From positions 1-9,460 of the forward strand of contig JAGRHX010000335.1 of the NCBI GenBank assembly GCA_020444775.1: a stretch of DNA of 9,460 nucleotides, written 5' to 3'. Of this stretch, positions 1 through 7,023 are shown piece by piece. Source of the stretch: Gammaproteobacteria bacterium. Lineage in GTDB: Bacteria > Pseudomonadota > Gammaproteobacteria > HK1. A model generated the notes under the pieces. It searched no databases. It was not told the origin of the DNA and was given only the letters and a program-made list of their open reading frames with translations. The position numbers and the translations under genes are program-made. Each line of letters starts with the position of its first letter. Within the stretch, counting starts at the first letter, position 1.

Positions 1-631
1 TGTCGAAGATGTAGTAGTAGTCCTGGTAGCGTGTATTGCCGGCACGTGCCTGCGTGGCCCATTCGTGCTCGTTGGAGGTGTGGTTGACCACGACGTCGAG
101 CGTCAACAGCATGTTGCGCTGGCGCATTGCCCGGCCCAACTCGCTGAGCTGGTCGAGCGTGCCGATGCGGGCATCGACGTTACGGAAATCGCTTACCGCG
201 TAACCGCCGTCGCTGGCGCCCTTGGGGCACTCGAGGATCGGCATGACGTGCAGCATGTTGACACCCAGCTCCTGCAGGTAACCGAGCCGTGATCTCAGGC
301 CCTCCAGGTTGTCGCTGAATCCGTCCGCGTACAGCGCCATGCCGACCCACTCCTGGTCGAGGAACCAGTTGTGGTTCTGTTCGCGCGCTATGTCGAGTTC
401 CTTCAGTTCGGCGTCACGCGCTATGTACTGCGTTGCCATGACCTCGACCAGTCGTACCATCTGGCTGACGAAGTCGTCGCGTTTGCCGTAGAGGTGGTGA
501 AACAGCGAATGGATCGCGTAGAAGTTTGCCCCGAGCCGCGTATAGAAATGACGCAGGTCACGCTTGCGGATGTGGGGCTTGAGCTCGTCCAGGATGCGGT
601 TCAGCAGGGAATGCGATACCTGTTCGTACAT
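1..631 (-). CDS. ams: Amylosucrase-type GH13 glucosyltransferase, N-terminal part (cut by window edge)
   Basis: First 210 residues of a GH13 sucrose-acting enzyme; the rest lies beyond the left edge. Amylosucrase uses sucrose as glucosyl donor, extending an alpha-1,4-glucan and releasing fructose. Visible are an N-terminal helical region (about 1-90), AREQNHNWFLDQEWVG at 83-98 leading into the barrel, SDGGYAVSDFRNVDARIGT at 140-158, and GH13 region I LDVVVNHTSNEHEW at 178-191. D141, Y144 and H184 match, with an offset of three, residues I recall as D144, Y147 and H187 in Neisseria polysaccharea amylosucrase. The catalytic Asp and Glu are outside the window, so a sucrose hydrolase of the same subfamily is not excluded. 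The ATG at 631 gives an N-terminus of the family's usual length. There is no clear Shine-Dalgarno; the leader carries an ACA repeat. It is the last visible gene of the sucrose operon, 50 nt after fruK, whose product would phosphorylate the released fructose. Confidence 0.9.
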   Translation of the reverse strand, partial: MYEQVSHSLLNRILDELKPHIRKRDLRHFYTRLGANFYAIHSLFHHLYGKRDDFVSQMVRLVEVMATQYIARDAELKELDIAREQNHNWFLDQEWVGMALYADGFSDNLEGLRSRLGYLQELGVNMLHVMPILECPKGASDGGYAVSDFRNVDARIGTLDQLSELGRAMRQRNMLLTLDVVVNHTSNEHEWATQARAGNTRYQDYYYIFD

Positions 632-640
632 GCCGCTCGC

Positions 641-652
641 TGTTGTTGTTGT
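641..652 (-). repeat. ACA trinucleotide repeat in the amylosucrase leader
   Basis: Four ACA units on the minus strand, ending 9 nt before the ATG at 631. They lie in the intergenic leader after fruK, where no strong Shine-Dalgarno is visible. Confidence 0.6.
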
Positions 653-681
653 CGGTTTACGGGTAGAAGCAGCGTGACTGC

Positions 682-1617
682 TCAGTCGACCTGCCACTGA
701 TCGAGCAGGTCGTGATACAGCGCACCGTCCGAAATGGTCGCGCCTCGATATCCGACCACCCGCGAGGCGAACTGCTGGGCGCGTTGCAGGAGCACGTCGG
801 TGGGCCAACCACGCAGCAGGCCGAGGATGCAGACCGATGCGAAGCCATCGCCCGCGCCTACCGTATCGACCACCTGCACCCGATCCTTTGGCTCGCTGCG
901 CGAACAACGGCCATGCGCATCCAGGGCGATCGCCCCCTTTTCCCCCTGGGTCACGACCAGCAGCTCGAGCGCATGGCGCTCGAGCATGCGTCGCGCGCGC
1001 GACTCGAGATCCAGCGACTGCAAATCGGCTGTGAGAAGCGCCAGCTCGTCCTCGTTCAGTTTGACCCAGCGTGCCGCAGCAAGCTGCTCGGCCACGCGTT
1101 CGGCATCCCACCAGGGCTTGCGCAGATTGACGTCGACGAACACCGGAGAGCCGAGCACATCGCGTAGCCGCCGCAAGGCCAGATCGGAGTCCCGGGCGCG
1201 GGTCGCCAGCGAGCCATGGTAGAGCAGCCGGTTGTCTCGCAGCCGCAGTGGCTCGGCGACGATGTGGTCATAGGCCTGATCCGGCACGATCTCGAATTCC
1301 GGCTGCCCGTCACGCAATCTGACCCGGACCTCGCCGGTGGGGTGCGACACGTCGGTCTGCAGACCATCGGTTCGCATACCCCATTGCGCCATCGTCCGTC
1401 GGATCCGTTCACCGTTCTCGTCCGCGCCTACCCGGCTGACCAGAATCGGATCGACACCAAAAGCACGCAGATGCCAGGCGACGTTGAACGGAGCGCCACC
1501 GAGCACGCGGCTGCCGTCCTCGAAACAATCGAACAGCACCTCGCCAAATATCACCACGGCCTCGCTGTCGGACACGTCCACGTGCTGCGTCTGTTGTGTC
1601 CCGGGGCTGGTGCTCAT
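682..1617 (-). CDS. fruK: Fructokinase, PfkB/ribokinase family
   Basis: ATP-dependent sugar kinase of 311 residues, the normal PfkB length, predicted to convert fructose to fructose-6-phosphate in the cytoplasm. After about 20 poorly conserved residues the fold starts at VVIFGEVLFDCF (21-32). PfkB signature 1 is around GGAPFNVAWHL (40-50). VDVNLRKPWW (161-170) resembles the fructokinase DxNxRxxxW segment. Signature 2, DTVGAGDGFAS, lies at 251-261 with D257 as the expected catalytic base and the anion hole formed by GAGD. The GGAPFNVA form and the neighbours favour fructokinase over ribokinase or 2-keto-3-deoxygluconate kinase. The gene lies 36 nt after spp and 50 nt before the amylosucrase gene, which fits a role in recovering fructose released by amylosucrase. 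The ATG at 1617 has a GGAG about 12 nt upstream, a longer spacing than ideal. Substrate specificity is inferred. Confidence 0.9.
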   Translation of the reverse strand: MSTSPGTQQTQHVDVSDSEAVVIFGEVLFDCFEDGSRVLGGAPFNVAWHLRAFGVDPILVSRVGADENGERIRRTMAQWGMRTDGLQTDVSHPTGEVRVRLRDGQPEFEIVPDQAYDHIVAEPLRLRDNRLLYHGSLATRARDSDLALRRLRDVLGSPVFVDVNLRKPWWDAERVAEQLAAARWVKLNEDELALLTADLQSLDLESRARRMLERHALELLVVTQGEKGAIALDAHGRCSRSEPKDRVQVVDTVGAGDGFASVCILGLLRGWPTDVLLQRAQQFASRVVGYRGATISDGALYHDLLDQWQVD

Positions 1618-1653
1618 GGTCTGGGTCCGCTCCGATGTCTGGCTTGCGCGAAT

Positions 1654-2532
1654 TCAACCGGCATCGAGAAAGTCATCCAGCGACGCCGCGAGCCGCGGAT
1701 GGTAGTGCAACACGCCTTCGATGATGCCAGCGGCGTAGTTGCCGTTCATACCGGTCAGCCGACCGCTTGCGACGTACAGGGCCTCGCAGCTCGAGCTCGC
1801 ACGCGCCAGCCGGCAGGCCTCCTCCCTCACCTCGGGCATGGCGTTGGCCACCAGCACCGATGGAATCTCGCTGACCAGCACCGGCAGATCGTTGCCGCTG
1901 TCGCCAGCGAATACCGTGTGACCGATCGGCACGTCCAACAGTGCACGCACGAACTGCACGGCGTGCAGCTTGGTCGCGGAACGCGGCAGAACGTCGAGCA
2001 AGCCTACACCGGCAGGCTCATCGACGCTCCAGACCAGGCTCGCCTCGACGCCTATCGCGCCGAGCCGCTCGGCGATGATCCGGTCCAACGCCTGCCGGTC
2101 GGCATGCAAGGGCACGTAGTAGCTGAGCTTGTAGGTGTTCTGCTTGCTCTGCTCCTGAAGACGCAGGATGCTGAACTCGCCGATGACGTTGGCGAGCCCG
2201 GGGCGGTCGTAGCCACACCAGTCCGGCGCGATCTCGGCCTGCCACGCATCGACGCTACGCCAGTCACCGTCGCGCAGGTCGTAGATCGAGGTGCCCACGT
2301 CACCGACGGCCAGCGCCGGTCTTGGCAAGGCGTAGTTGACGATGGCGCGTTCGATGAGCGCACGGTCCCGGCCGCTGACGTAGACCAGCACGATGTCAGG
2401 CTGTGTGGCCAGACGCCGGAACGCCTCACGCGCGCGCGGCGATTCGGGCTGCGCGCCATTGGGCAAGAGCGTCCGGTCCAGGTCGGTGCAGAGCAATAAC
2501 CTTCCACGGTGGCCTCGACTCGACACGGTCAT
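1654..2532 (-). CDS. spp: Sucrose-phosphate phosphatase (HAD superfamily, S6PP type)
   Basis: HAD hydrolase of 292 residues predicted to dephosphorylate sucrose-6-phosphate, the last step of sucrose synthesis. HAD motif I is CTDLDRTLL with nucleophile D17 and acid/base D19. Motif II is SGRD (53-56). The family's substrate-side segment YKLSYYV is at 134-140. Motif III lysine is K188 (ATKLHAVQF), and motif IV is AGDSGND with D211 and D215. All catalytic elements are intact, unlike in the related C-terminal domain of the neighbouring Sps. The gene follows sps by 27 nt. The ATG at 2532 has only a weak ribosome-binding site. A TTG at 2496 preceded by GGAAGG is an alternative, but it would cut into the first beta strand before motif I, so the ATG is preferred. 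Mannosyl-3-phosphoglycerate phosphatase is the nearest alternative family; context argues for sucrose. Confidence 0.92.
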   Translation of the reverse strand: MTVSSRGHRGRLLLCTDLDRTLLPNGAQPESPRAREAFRRLATQPDIVLVYVSGRDRALIERAIVNYALPRPALAVGDVGTSIYDLRDGDWRSVDAWQAEIAPDWCGYDRPGLANVIGEFSILRLQEQSKQNTYKLSYYVPLHADRQALDRIIAERLGAIGVEASLVWSVDEPAGVGLLDVLPRSATKLHAVQFVRALLDVPIGHTVFAGDSGNDLPVLVSEIPSVLVANAMPEVREEACRLARASSSCEALYVASGRLTGMNGNYAAGIIEGVLHYHPRLAASLDDFLDAG

Positions 2533-2559
2533 GACCGGCGGCGTTCCGCGGGCTCGGCC

Positions 2560-4716
2560 TCAGGCAGCGGTGTCGGCACGAGAGTCGTCATCGAAGAAGT
2601 GATAGTGGTCGATGGCTTCCAGCAGACCGGCCGCGCCATTGGCGTCCGCAAAGTAGATCTGCGCCATGTCCTCGAGCATGGACAGCTCCTCGTGATGGCG
2701 ATTGCCGACCACCACGGCGAGGGTGTTACCGCGCATCATGTCCTCGTCGGCACCCGAGCCACCCGCGACCAGCAGGTGGTCCAGAGCGATGTCGAAACGC
2801 GCGGCCACGTAACGTAGCGCGAGCCCCTTCGATGCCCGCAGGGGCAGCACGTCAAGGAACTGGCCGAAGGACATGATCACATTGGCAGACTGATCCTCCT
2901 GATGCAGCAAGCGGTTGATCTCGGTGAGGGATGGCGCCTTGTCCGGGTCGATGTAGTAGCTGAGCTTGTACTGGCTCTGCTCGGAGCGCGGCTGCAGCTT
3001 CAGTCCGGGCAGGGGCTCGAGCAGGCGCCGAATCACCGCGGGCGTCCAGAGCTTCTGGATATGTCGGGTCCAGGCTTCGTCCTCGGTCAGCTCCGGCGCG
3101 TAGTGAATGGCCGTGCCACCGGCGGTGATCAGCACGTCCGGCTCGGGTATGCCGTGACGCTTGAGCATCGCCAGCGCCGAGTCCAGCTGGCGTCCGGTGG
3201 CGATGCCGAACACCGTGCTGTTGCGATGTGCCCGCAGTCGCGCGACCAGATCCGGCAGCGCGTTTGTGTCGGCGAGCAGGCTCTGATCCAGATCGGTGAA
3301 GATCGCCCGCTCACGATACAGACTGCTACGCCGCCCGGTGACCGGACGACCGACCGGCTCGCTGGTGCGCTCGGCGATCGGTCGCACCAGATCCAGGTAG
3401 CTGGCCGCGTGGGCCTCCCAGGAATAGTAGGCGCGCACCCCCTGCAGACCGTGCATGGATCGCTGCTGCCAGCTCTCCCAGTCGCCGAGCACCTCGGCGA
3501 TGCCACGCGCGATCGCGTCCGGCTCCAGTGGGTTGACCAGCACGCCGTTGTTGCAGTTCTCGATGATGTCGCGTGGCCCACCGTCCTCGGTGGCGACGAT
3601 GGGCAGCCCGCTGGCAGCAGCCTCGATCAGGGTCAACCCGAAGGGCTCGGTCAGCGCCGGGTTGACGAACACGCCACCGGAGAACGCCGCCAGCCGGTAG
3701 AGCATCGGCACGTCGTCCGGACCATGGTGCTTGGGATAGGCCACCAGCCCGTACAGGTCGTGGCGGTCGACCAGGTAGAGCAATTCGGACAGCACCTCAC
3801 AAGCACCGTCGTCCAGGTCGCGGATGTCGTCACGATTGCCGGCAACGATCACCAGATTGGCCAACGATCGCAGCTCCGGATCCGAGCCGTAGGCAACCAG
3901 CAGCGCGGCAATATTCTTGCGGGTATCGGGCCTGGAGATGGCGAGGATGATGGGCTTCTCCGGCTCGCGCAGGAACCGACCGAGCTCGGCGGCGATTTCG
4001 CTGTGCCATTCGTTGCCGTCCGGCGGGTGGAAACGCTCGAGGTCGGTACCCGGCGGGATGACCGTCATACGCTCGGGTTGGTAGCAGTCGTAACGCCCGT
4101 ACTGCTCCTCCATCTCCTGGTTGGTGCTGGTGATGATGCGTTCGGCGGTGGCCAGGGTGAGCTCCTCGGCCTCAATCCGACGGGAAATGTTGTAGCGTTG
4201 CTCGATCTCGTCCGCGTCCAGCCCCGAAGCGAGCAGACGACCGCGTTTGACCCGGCCCAGGGAGTGCCCGGTGTGCACCAGCGGGATGCCGAGGATCTGA
4301 CTGACGCGACTGCCGACATACCCGGCATCGGCGTAGTGTGAGTGCAGCAGATGCGGAAAGCGGTCGTTGGCGCGGAAGTGCTCCAGCATGGAGTCGACGA
4401 AGCTGTCGAGGTGGTCCCAGAGCTGCTCCTTGGCAATGTATCCGTCCGGTCCCGCCGCGATACGCACGATTGCGCCCTTCGCGCCGACATGCTCGCCGAG
4501 CGGCTCGAACGGCTGCGCGTAGTCACCACTCACCTGATCGTCGTCGACCAGCCGCGTGACGAGCTCCACGCGCTCCACGTCGTCGCGCGCACACAGTGCC
4601 CGCGCAAGCTCCACCACGTACTTGGTTTGCCCACCGGTATCGGCATCACGACCGAGCTCCAGGCGCTCGCCGCGAATCAGCCCATGGATACTGATGAGGC
4701 AGATGTACAGTCCCAA
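2560..4716 (-). CDS. sps: Sucrose-phosphate synthase with C-terminal SPP-like domain
   Basis: A GT4 glycosyltransferase predicted to make sucrose-6-phosphate from UDP-glucose and fructose-6-phosphate. At 718 residues it is a two-domain protein. The glycosyltransferase part (about 1-455) opens with ISIHGLIRGERLELGRD and DTGGQTKYVVELARAL. It continues with HSHYADAGYVGS (125-136), PPGTDLERF (221-229), the nucleotide-sugar site SRPDTRKN (261-268) and the E-x7-E motif with E357 and E365 (LTEPFGLTLIEAA). The C-terminal part (about 468-710) is HAD/SPP-like: TDLDQSLL (D475, D477), ATGR (506-509) and K630. Motif IV reads AGGSGADEDM (651-660) instead of GDSGND, losing the metal-binding Asp, so the domain is probably weak or inactive as a phosphatase. 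The start is TTG at 4716. An in-frame TAG lies upstream with no other ordinary start before the conserved N-terminus, and GAGGT sits 9 nt away. It is the first gene of the sucrose operon. Confidence 0.95.
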   Translation of the reverse strand: MGLYICLISIHGLIRGERLELGRDADTGGQTKYVVELARALCARDDVERVELVTRLVDDDQVSGDYAQPFEPLGEHVGAKGAIVRIAAGPDGYIAKEQLWDHLDSFVDSMLEHFRANDRFPHLLHSHYADAGYVGSRVSQILGIPLVHTGHSLGRVKRGRLLASGLDADEIEQRYNISRRIEAEELTLATAERIITSTNQEMEEQYGRYDCYQPERMTVIPPGTDLERFHPPDGNEWHSEIAAELGRFLREPEKPIILAISRPDTRKNIAALLVAYGSDPELRSLANLVIVAGNRDDIRDLDDGACEVLSELLYLVDRHDLYGLVAYPKHHGPDDVPMLYRLAAFSGGVFVNPALTEPFGLTLIEAAASGLPIVATEDGGPRDIIENCNNGVLVNPLEPDAIARGIAEVLGDWESWQQRSMHGLQGVRAYYSWEAHAASYLDLVRPIAERTSEPVGRPVTGRRSSLYRERAIFTDLDQSLLADTNALPDLVARLRAHRNSTVFGIATGRQLDSALAMLKRHGIPEPDVLITAGGTAIHYAPELTEDEAWTRHIQKLWTPAVIRRLLEPLPGLKLQPRSEQSQYKLSYYIDPDKAPSLTEINRLLHQEDQSANVIMSFGQFLDVLPLRASKGLALRYVAARFDIALDHLLVAGGSGADEDMMRGNTLAVVVGNRHHEELSMLEDMAQIYFADANGAAGLLEAIDHYHFFDDDSRADTAA

Positions 4717-4725
4717 CGCCCCATT

Positions 4726-4730
4726 ACCTC
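4726..4730 (-). promoter_or_regulatory. Shine-Dalgarno selecting the TTG start of sps
   Basis: On the minus strand GAGGT is followed by a 9-nt spacer and then TTG at 4716. The nearby ATG at 4724 is in a different frame and only one base from this site, so it cannot start sps. The site therefore supports the rare TTG start. Confidence 0.6.
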
Positions 4731-4757
4731 GTCTGTGCCTCGTCAGGGCCCGGCGAT

Positions 4758-4772
4758 AACCCTAACAGGGTT
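4758..4772. repeat. Short perfect inverted repeat (6-bp arms, 3-nt loop)
   Basis: AACCCT-AAC-AGGGTT, a perfect 6-bp stem with a 3-nt loop, in the gap upstream of sps. There is no T-run on either side, so it is not a standard intrinsic terminator. It could be a small operator, a weak mRNA hairpin in the sps leader, or chance. Confidence 0.45.
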
Positions 4773-4812
4773 CCATGGGCATGAGTAAACGACCCGAAAG
4801 CTGCGGCCCGGC

Positions 4813-5877
4813 TCAGAGTCGTGCCATGACCTGTCGCGAGAACTCCACCGCCATCGACCACTTGTGCTCGGTGCCGGTAGCGAACATCAGCTCCTGCAAG
4901 CCCTGCGACTCGAGCTCGCGGATCTGCTCGATGAGCTCGTCCGCGGTGCCGACCAGACAGGTCGCCCTGATCAGATCGGCGTCGATCAGCTCGGCCTCTC
5001 CCGGATGCAGATAGCTGTAGTGGAACTCGTGGGTGCGCAGATGCCGCAGCTCCGGCGGGGTCTGCTCGACCAGCTCACAGTAGCGTGGCCAGATCCGTTC
5101 CAGAAAGGCCGGTGGATCGATGCCCTTCTCGTGCACCTCGTCATAGAAGTAGTAGACGCTGGCCATCACGTTCGGACCGATGCAGCGGATGACCCGCTCA
5201 CTGTCGACGGCCTCACCGGGCTCGAGCAGGGCAATGTTGGTCAGGGCACAATTGAGGAAGCCATCCATCGGTCGGCCGGCGCGGGCCGCGCCCTGACGCG
5301 CATGCGCCATCGCCTCCGGCACCGCGACACCACGCGGTGGGATGGCGAACACCAGACCATCGCCGAACTCGCCGGCCAGCCCCATCGCCCGCGGACCGAA
5401 GCCGGAGACATACAGCGGGATCCGCGGCTCCAGGTTCATGTAGGCGTACTCGTGCATCAGCATTCGTATCGGTCGGGTCCGGCCGTTGAAGGTGTAGTCA
5501 ACGGTCTCGCCACGCAGCAGCGCGCTGAGCACACGCAGGTATTGCCGATACTCGGCGATCCGCATCGGTCGCTGCCCCATGCTGCGCATGGCGGTGTTGC
5601 CGGTGCCGATGCCGAGCAGGATCCGCCCCGGCGCGAGCCTGTTCAAGGTCGCGCAGGCGGCAACGTGCACCGGTGGTATGCGGGTGCCGCAGATCGCGGT
5701 GCCGGGTCCCAGTCGAAGCTTGCGGGTGCTTTGCGCGGCCAGCGCCAGCACCGCATAGCAATCGGAGAACAACATCTGGCTGTCGGTCACCCAGACCGAG
5801 TCGTAGCCGAGATTCTCGGCATGAGCGAAGAATCCGATCTCGTCGATGTCGGCCATCGTGCAAATGCCGAATTTCAC
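4813..5877 (-). CDS. Luciferase-like (LLM-class) flavin/F420-dependent oxidoreductase
   Basis: A 354-residue protein of the bacterial luciferase-like TIM-barrel family, which uses FMN or F420 to oxidise or reduce small molecules; the substrate is unknown. Family marks are MKFGIC at the start, LGYDSVWVTDSQ (23-34), the central LLGIGTGNTA (87-96) and IPLYVSGFGPRAMGLAGEFG (153-172), the last typical of the Mer-like/F420 subgroup. A TIM-barrel end follows at LVGTADELIEQIRELESQG (308-326). Many relatives are annotated as methylene-tetrahydromethanopterin reductase, a label I would not transfer. The frame is open to 6000, but the GTG at 5877 is chosen because AGGAG (5890-5886) lies 8 nt upstream and the product then begins exactly at the family's first beta strand; the extension is an arginine/alanine-rich artefact inside the preceding gene. 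The stop of the enolase-like gene is 2 nt upstream, so translational coupling is likely. FMN versus F420 use cannot be decided here. Confidence 0.85.
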   Translation of the reverse strand: MKFGICTMADIDEIGFFAHAENLGYDSVWVTDSQMLFSDCYAVLALAAQSTRKLRLGPGTAICGTRIPPVHVAACATLNRLAPGRILLGIGTGNTAMRSMGQRPMRIAEYRQYLRVLSALLRGETVDYTFNGRTRPIRMLMHEYAYMNLEPRIPLYVSGFGPRAMGLAGEFGDGLVFAIPPRGVAVPEAMAHARQGAARAGRPMDGFLNCALTNIALLEPGEAVDSERVIRCIGPNVMASVYYFYDEVHEKGIDPPAFLERIWPRYCELVEQTPPELRHLRTHEFHYSYLHPGEAELIDADLIRATCLVGTADELIEQIRELESQGLQELMFATGTEHKWSMAVEFSRQVMARL

Positions 5878-5879
5878 CG

Positions 5880-7013
5880 TCAGCGCTCCTGTTGCGCCGC
5901 GTGCGCCGCGGCGAGGTTCATGTCCAGACCGAGGCCGGGGCCGGCGACGCTCAGCCAGCCGTCTCGCAGCAGCTCGCCAGCGGCGAGCTCCGATCGCCAC
6001 TCGACCTCGCCGAAAGCGAACTCGAGCACCTCGGCATTGGCATTCGCGGCGACCACGTGCGCGCTGGCGGCGGTGGAGACCGGGCCGCTGGGATTGTGTG
6101 GTGCGAATTGCAGGCCGTGCTCATCGGCCAGCTTGCAGATCGCCTGCAAGGCCTCGATGCCACCGACGAACTTGACGTCCGCGATCAGCACATCGACCGT
6201 GCCCGAGCGAGCCAGGGCGAGGAATTCCTCGTGCCGGAGCAACGCCTCACCGCCCGCGATCCTGGCCCCGGTCGCGTCACGTAGCAGACTCGCGCTGCGC
6301 GCATCGAGCTGCGGCAACGGATCCTCGATCCAGCGCACGTCGACCTCACGCACCACACGCGTCAACGGCTCCAGACAGTGCGGCAGGAAGCGCCAATGAC
6401 AGTCCACCATCAGCTCCGCGTCCGCGCCGACCGCCTCACGCAGGGCACGCAGTCGATCCGCGCCTGGCTCCATGAGGGCGTTCACGTCCGCACCGGCGCT
6501 CGACAGTGCCTGCACGCTGACCTCGTCGAAGGGCGCGAACTTGAGCCGTGTGATACCCGCGCCAATGGCGCTGCGTCCGGCCGCGGCGACACTGTGTGGT
6601 GAACGGTCGCTACACATGCGATTGACGTTGGCATACACCGGCACCGCCGCGGGCACGTGCTGCTCGCCGTCATCCAGCCAGGCCAGGACCGAACGCTGCT
6701 CACGCCGGCAGACCAGGTCGACCAGCGCCTGCTCCACGGCGCTGGCTGCGGTGCGTGCGATCTTTTCCGTGGGCAGCTCCCGTGCAAGCGCGTCGAGCAG
6801 CTCGCGCGGCTGCCGTGGCCCACCGGGGGATTGGCTGAGTCGGGTCAAGCGCGCGAGCAGGACCTCGAGCTCGGCGCTGGCGCGCGCATCGTCGCCGGAG
6901 TGACTGGCCTCGCCCCAGCCGGTGCGCCCGGCCTCGTCGCTCAACGCCACGAACAGCCAATCGCCACGATGATTGACGGCGACCCGATGTACACCGGTCT
7001 GCGTTATTCGCAT
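5880..7013 (-). CDS. Enolase-superfamily enzyme, mandelate racemase type (acid-sugar dehydratase-like)
   Basis: A 377-residue protein with the capping domain (about 1-120) and barrel of the mandelate racemase/muconate lactonizing group. These enzymes take a proton from carbon next to a carboxylate using Mg2+. Metal ligands are D204 (VDCHWRF), E230 (WIEDPLP) and E256 (AGGEALL). The D279/H306 dyad (ADVKFVGG, APHNPSG) and E331 follow. The spacings 26, 26, 23 and 27 equal those I recall for mandelate racemase D195, E221, E247, D270 and H297. The usual KxK on strand 2 is RLK (K158). H206, two residues after D204, resembles the DxH of sugar-acid dehydratases such as galactonate dehydratase. A dehydratase or racemase of a hydroxy acid is likely; the substrate is unknown. 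The ATG at 7013 has GAGG overlapping the tenA-like stop, 8 nt upstream. The gene sits in the middle of a compact three-gene cassette. Confidence 0.85.
   Translation of the reverse strand: MRITQTGVHRVAVNHRGDWLFVALSDEAGRTGWGEASHSGDDARASAELEVLLARLTRLSQSPGGPRQPRELLDALARELPTEKIARTAASAVEQALVDLVCRREQRSVLAWLDDGEQHVPAAVPVYANVNRMCSDRSPHSVAAAGRSAIGAGITRLKFAPFDEVSVQALSSAGADVNALMEPGADRLRALREAVGADAELMVDCHWRFLPHCLEPLTRVVREVDVRWIEDPLPQLDARSASLLRDATGARIAGGEALLRHEEFLALARSGTVDVLIADVKFVGGIEALQAICKLADEHGLQFAPHNPSGPVSTAASAHVVAANANAEVLEFAFGEVEWRSELAAGELLRDGWLSVAGPGLGLDMNLAAAHAAQQER
5886..5890 (-). promoter_or_regulatory. Shine-Dalgarno selecting the GTG start of the luciferase-like gene
   Basis: AGGAG on the minus strand, inside the last codons of the enolase-like gene, with an 8-nt spacer to GTG at 5877. 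It decides the start against a longer open frame reaching 6000, and it implies coupled translation. Confidence 0.7.
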
Positions 7014-7023
7014 CCATCAAGCC

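Larger units (their letters stand above)
4717..4812 (-). other. 96-nt gap between the oxidoreductase gene and sps
   Basis: This gap follows the stop of the luciferase-like gene and precedes sps. It is the largest gap within the minus-strand run and the natural place for a separate sps promoter. A TTTACT on the minus strand (4789-4784) could be a -35 element, but the best -10 candidate, TAGGGT (4764-4759), is only a partial match at a 19-nt spacing. I therefore do not call a promoter. The gap also holds a short inverted repeat, listed separately. No intrinsic terminator with a T-run is present, so read-through from upstream is possible. Confidence 0.4.

Noticed and set aside
1216..2499. Plus-strand open frame of 427 codons antisense to fruK and spp
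   Set aside because: It is opposite two recognised genes, with no motif and no plausible start signal.
2902..4341. Long plus-strand open frame of 479 codons antisense to sps
   Set aside because: It lies wholly opposite a strongly supported gene, its translation shows no family motif, and long antisense frames are expected in GC-rich coding DNA.
4758..4772. Intrinsic terminator after the luciferase-like gene
   Set aside because: The stem is only 6 bp and no T-run follows in the direction of transcription.
5878..6000. N-terminal extension of the luciferase-like protein by 41 residues
   Set aside because: The extension is Arg/Ala-rich, overlaps the enolase-like gene, and the GTG at 5877 has an ideal AGGAG.
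4864..6399. Long plus-strand open frame of 511 codons antisense to the luciferase-like and enolase-like genes
   Set aside because: It spans two real genes on the other strand and its end is low-complexity Ser/Arg/Ala; a codon-bias shadow.
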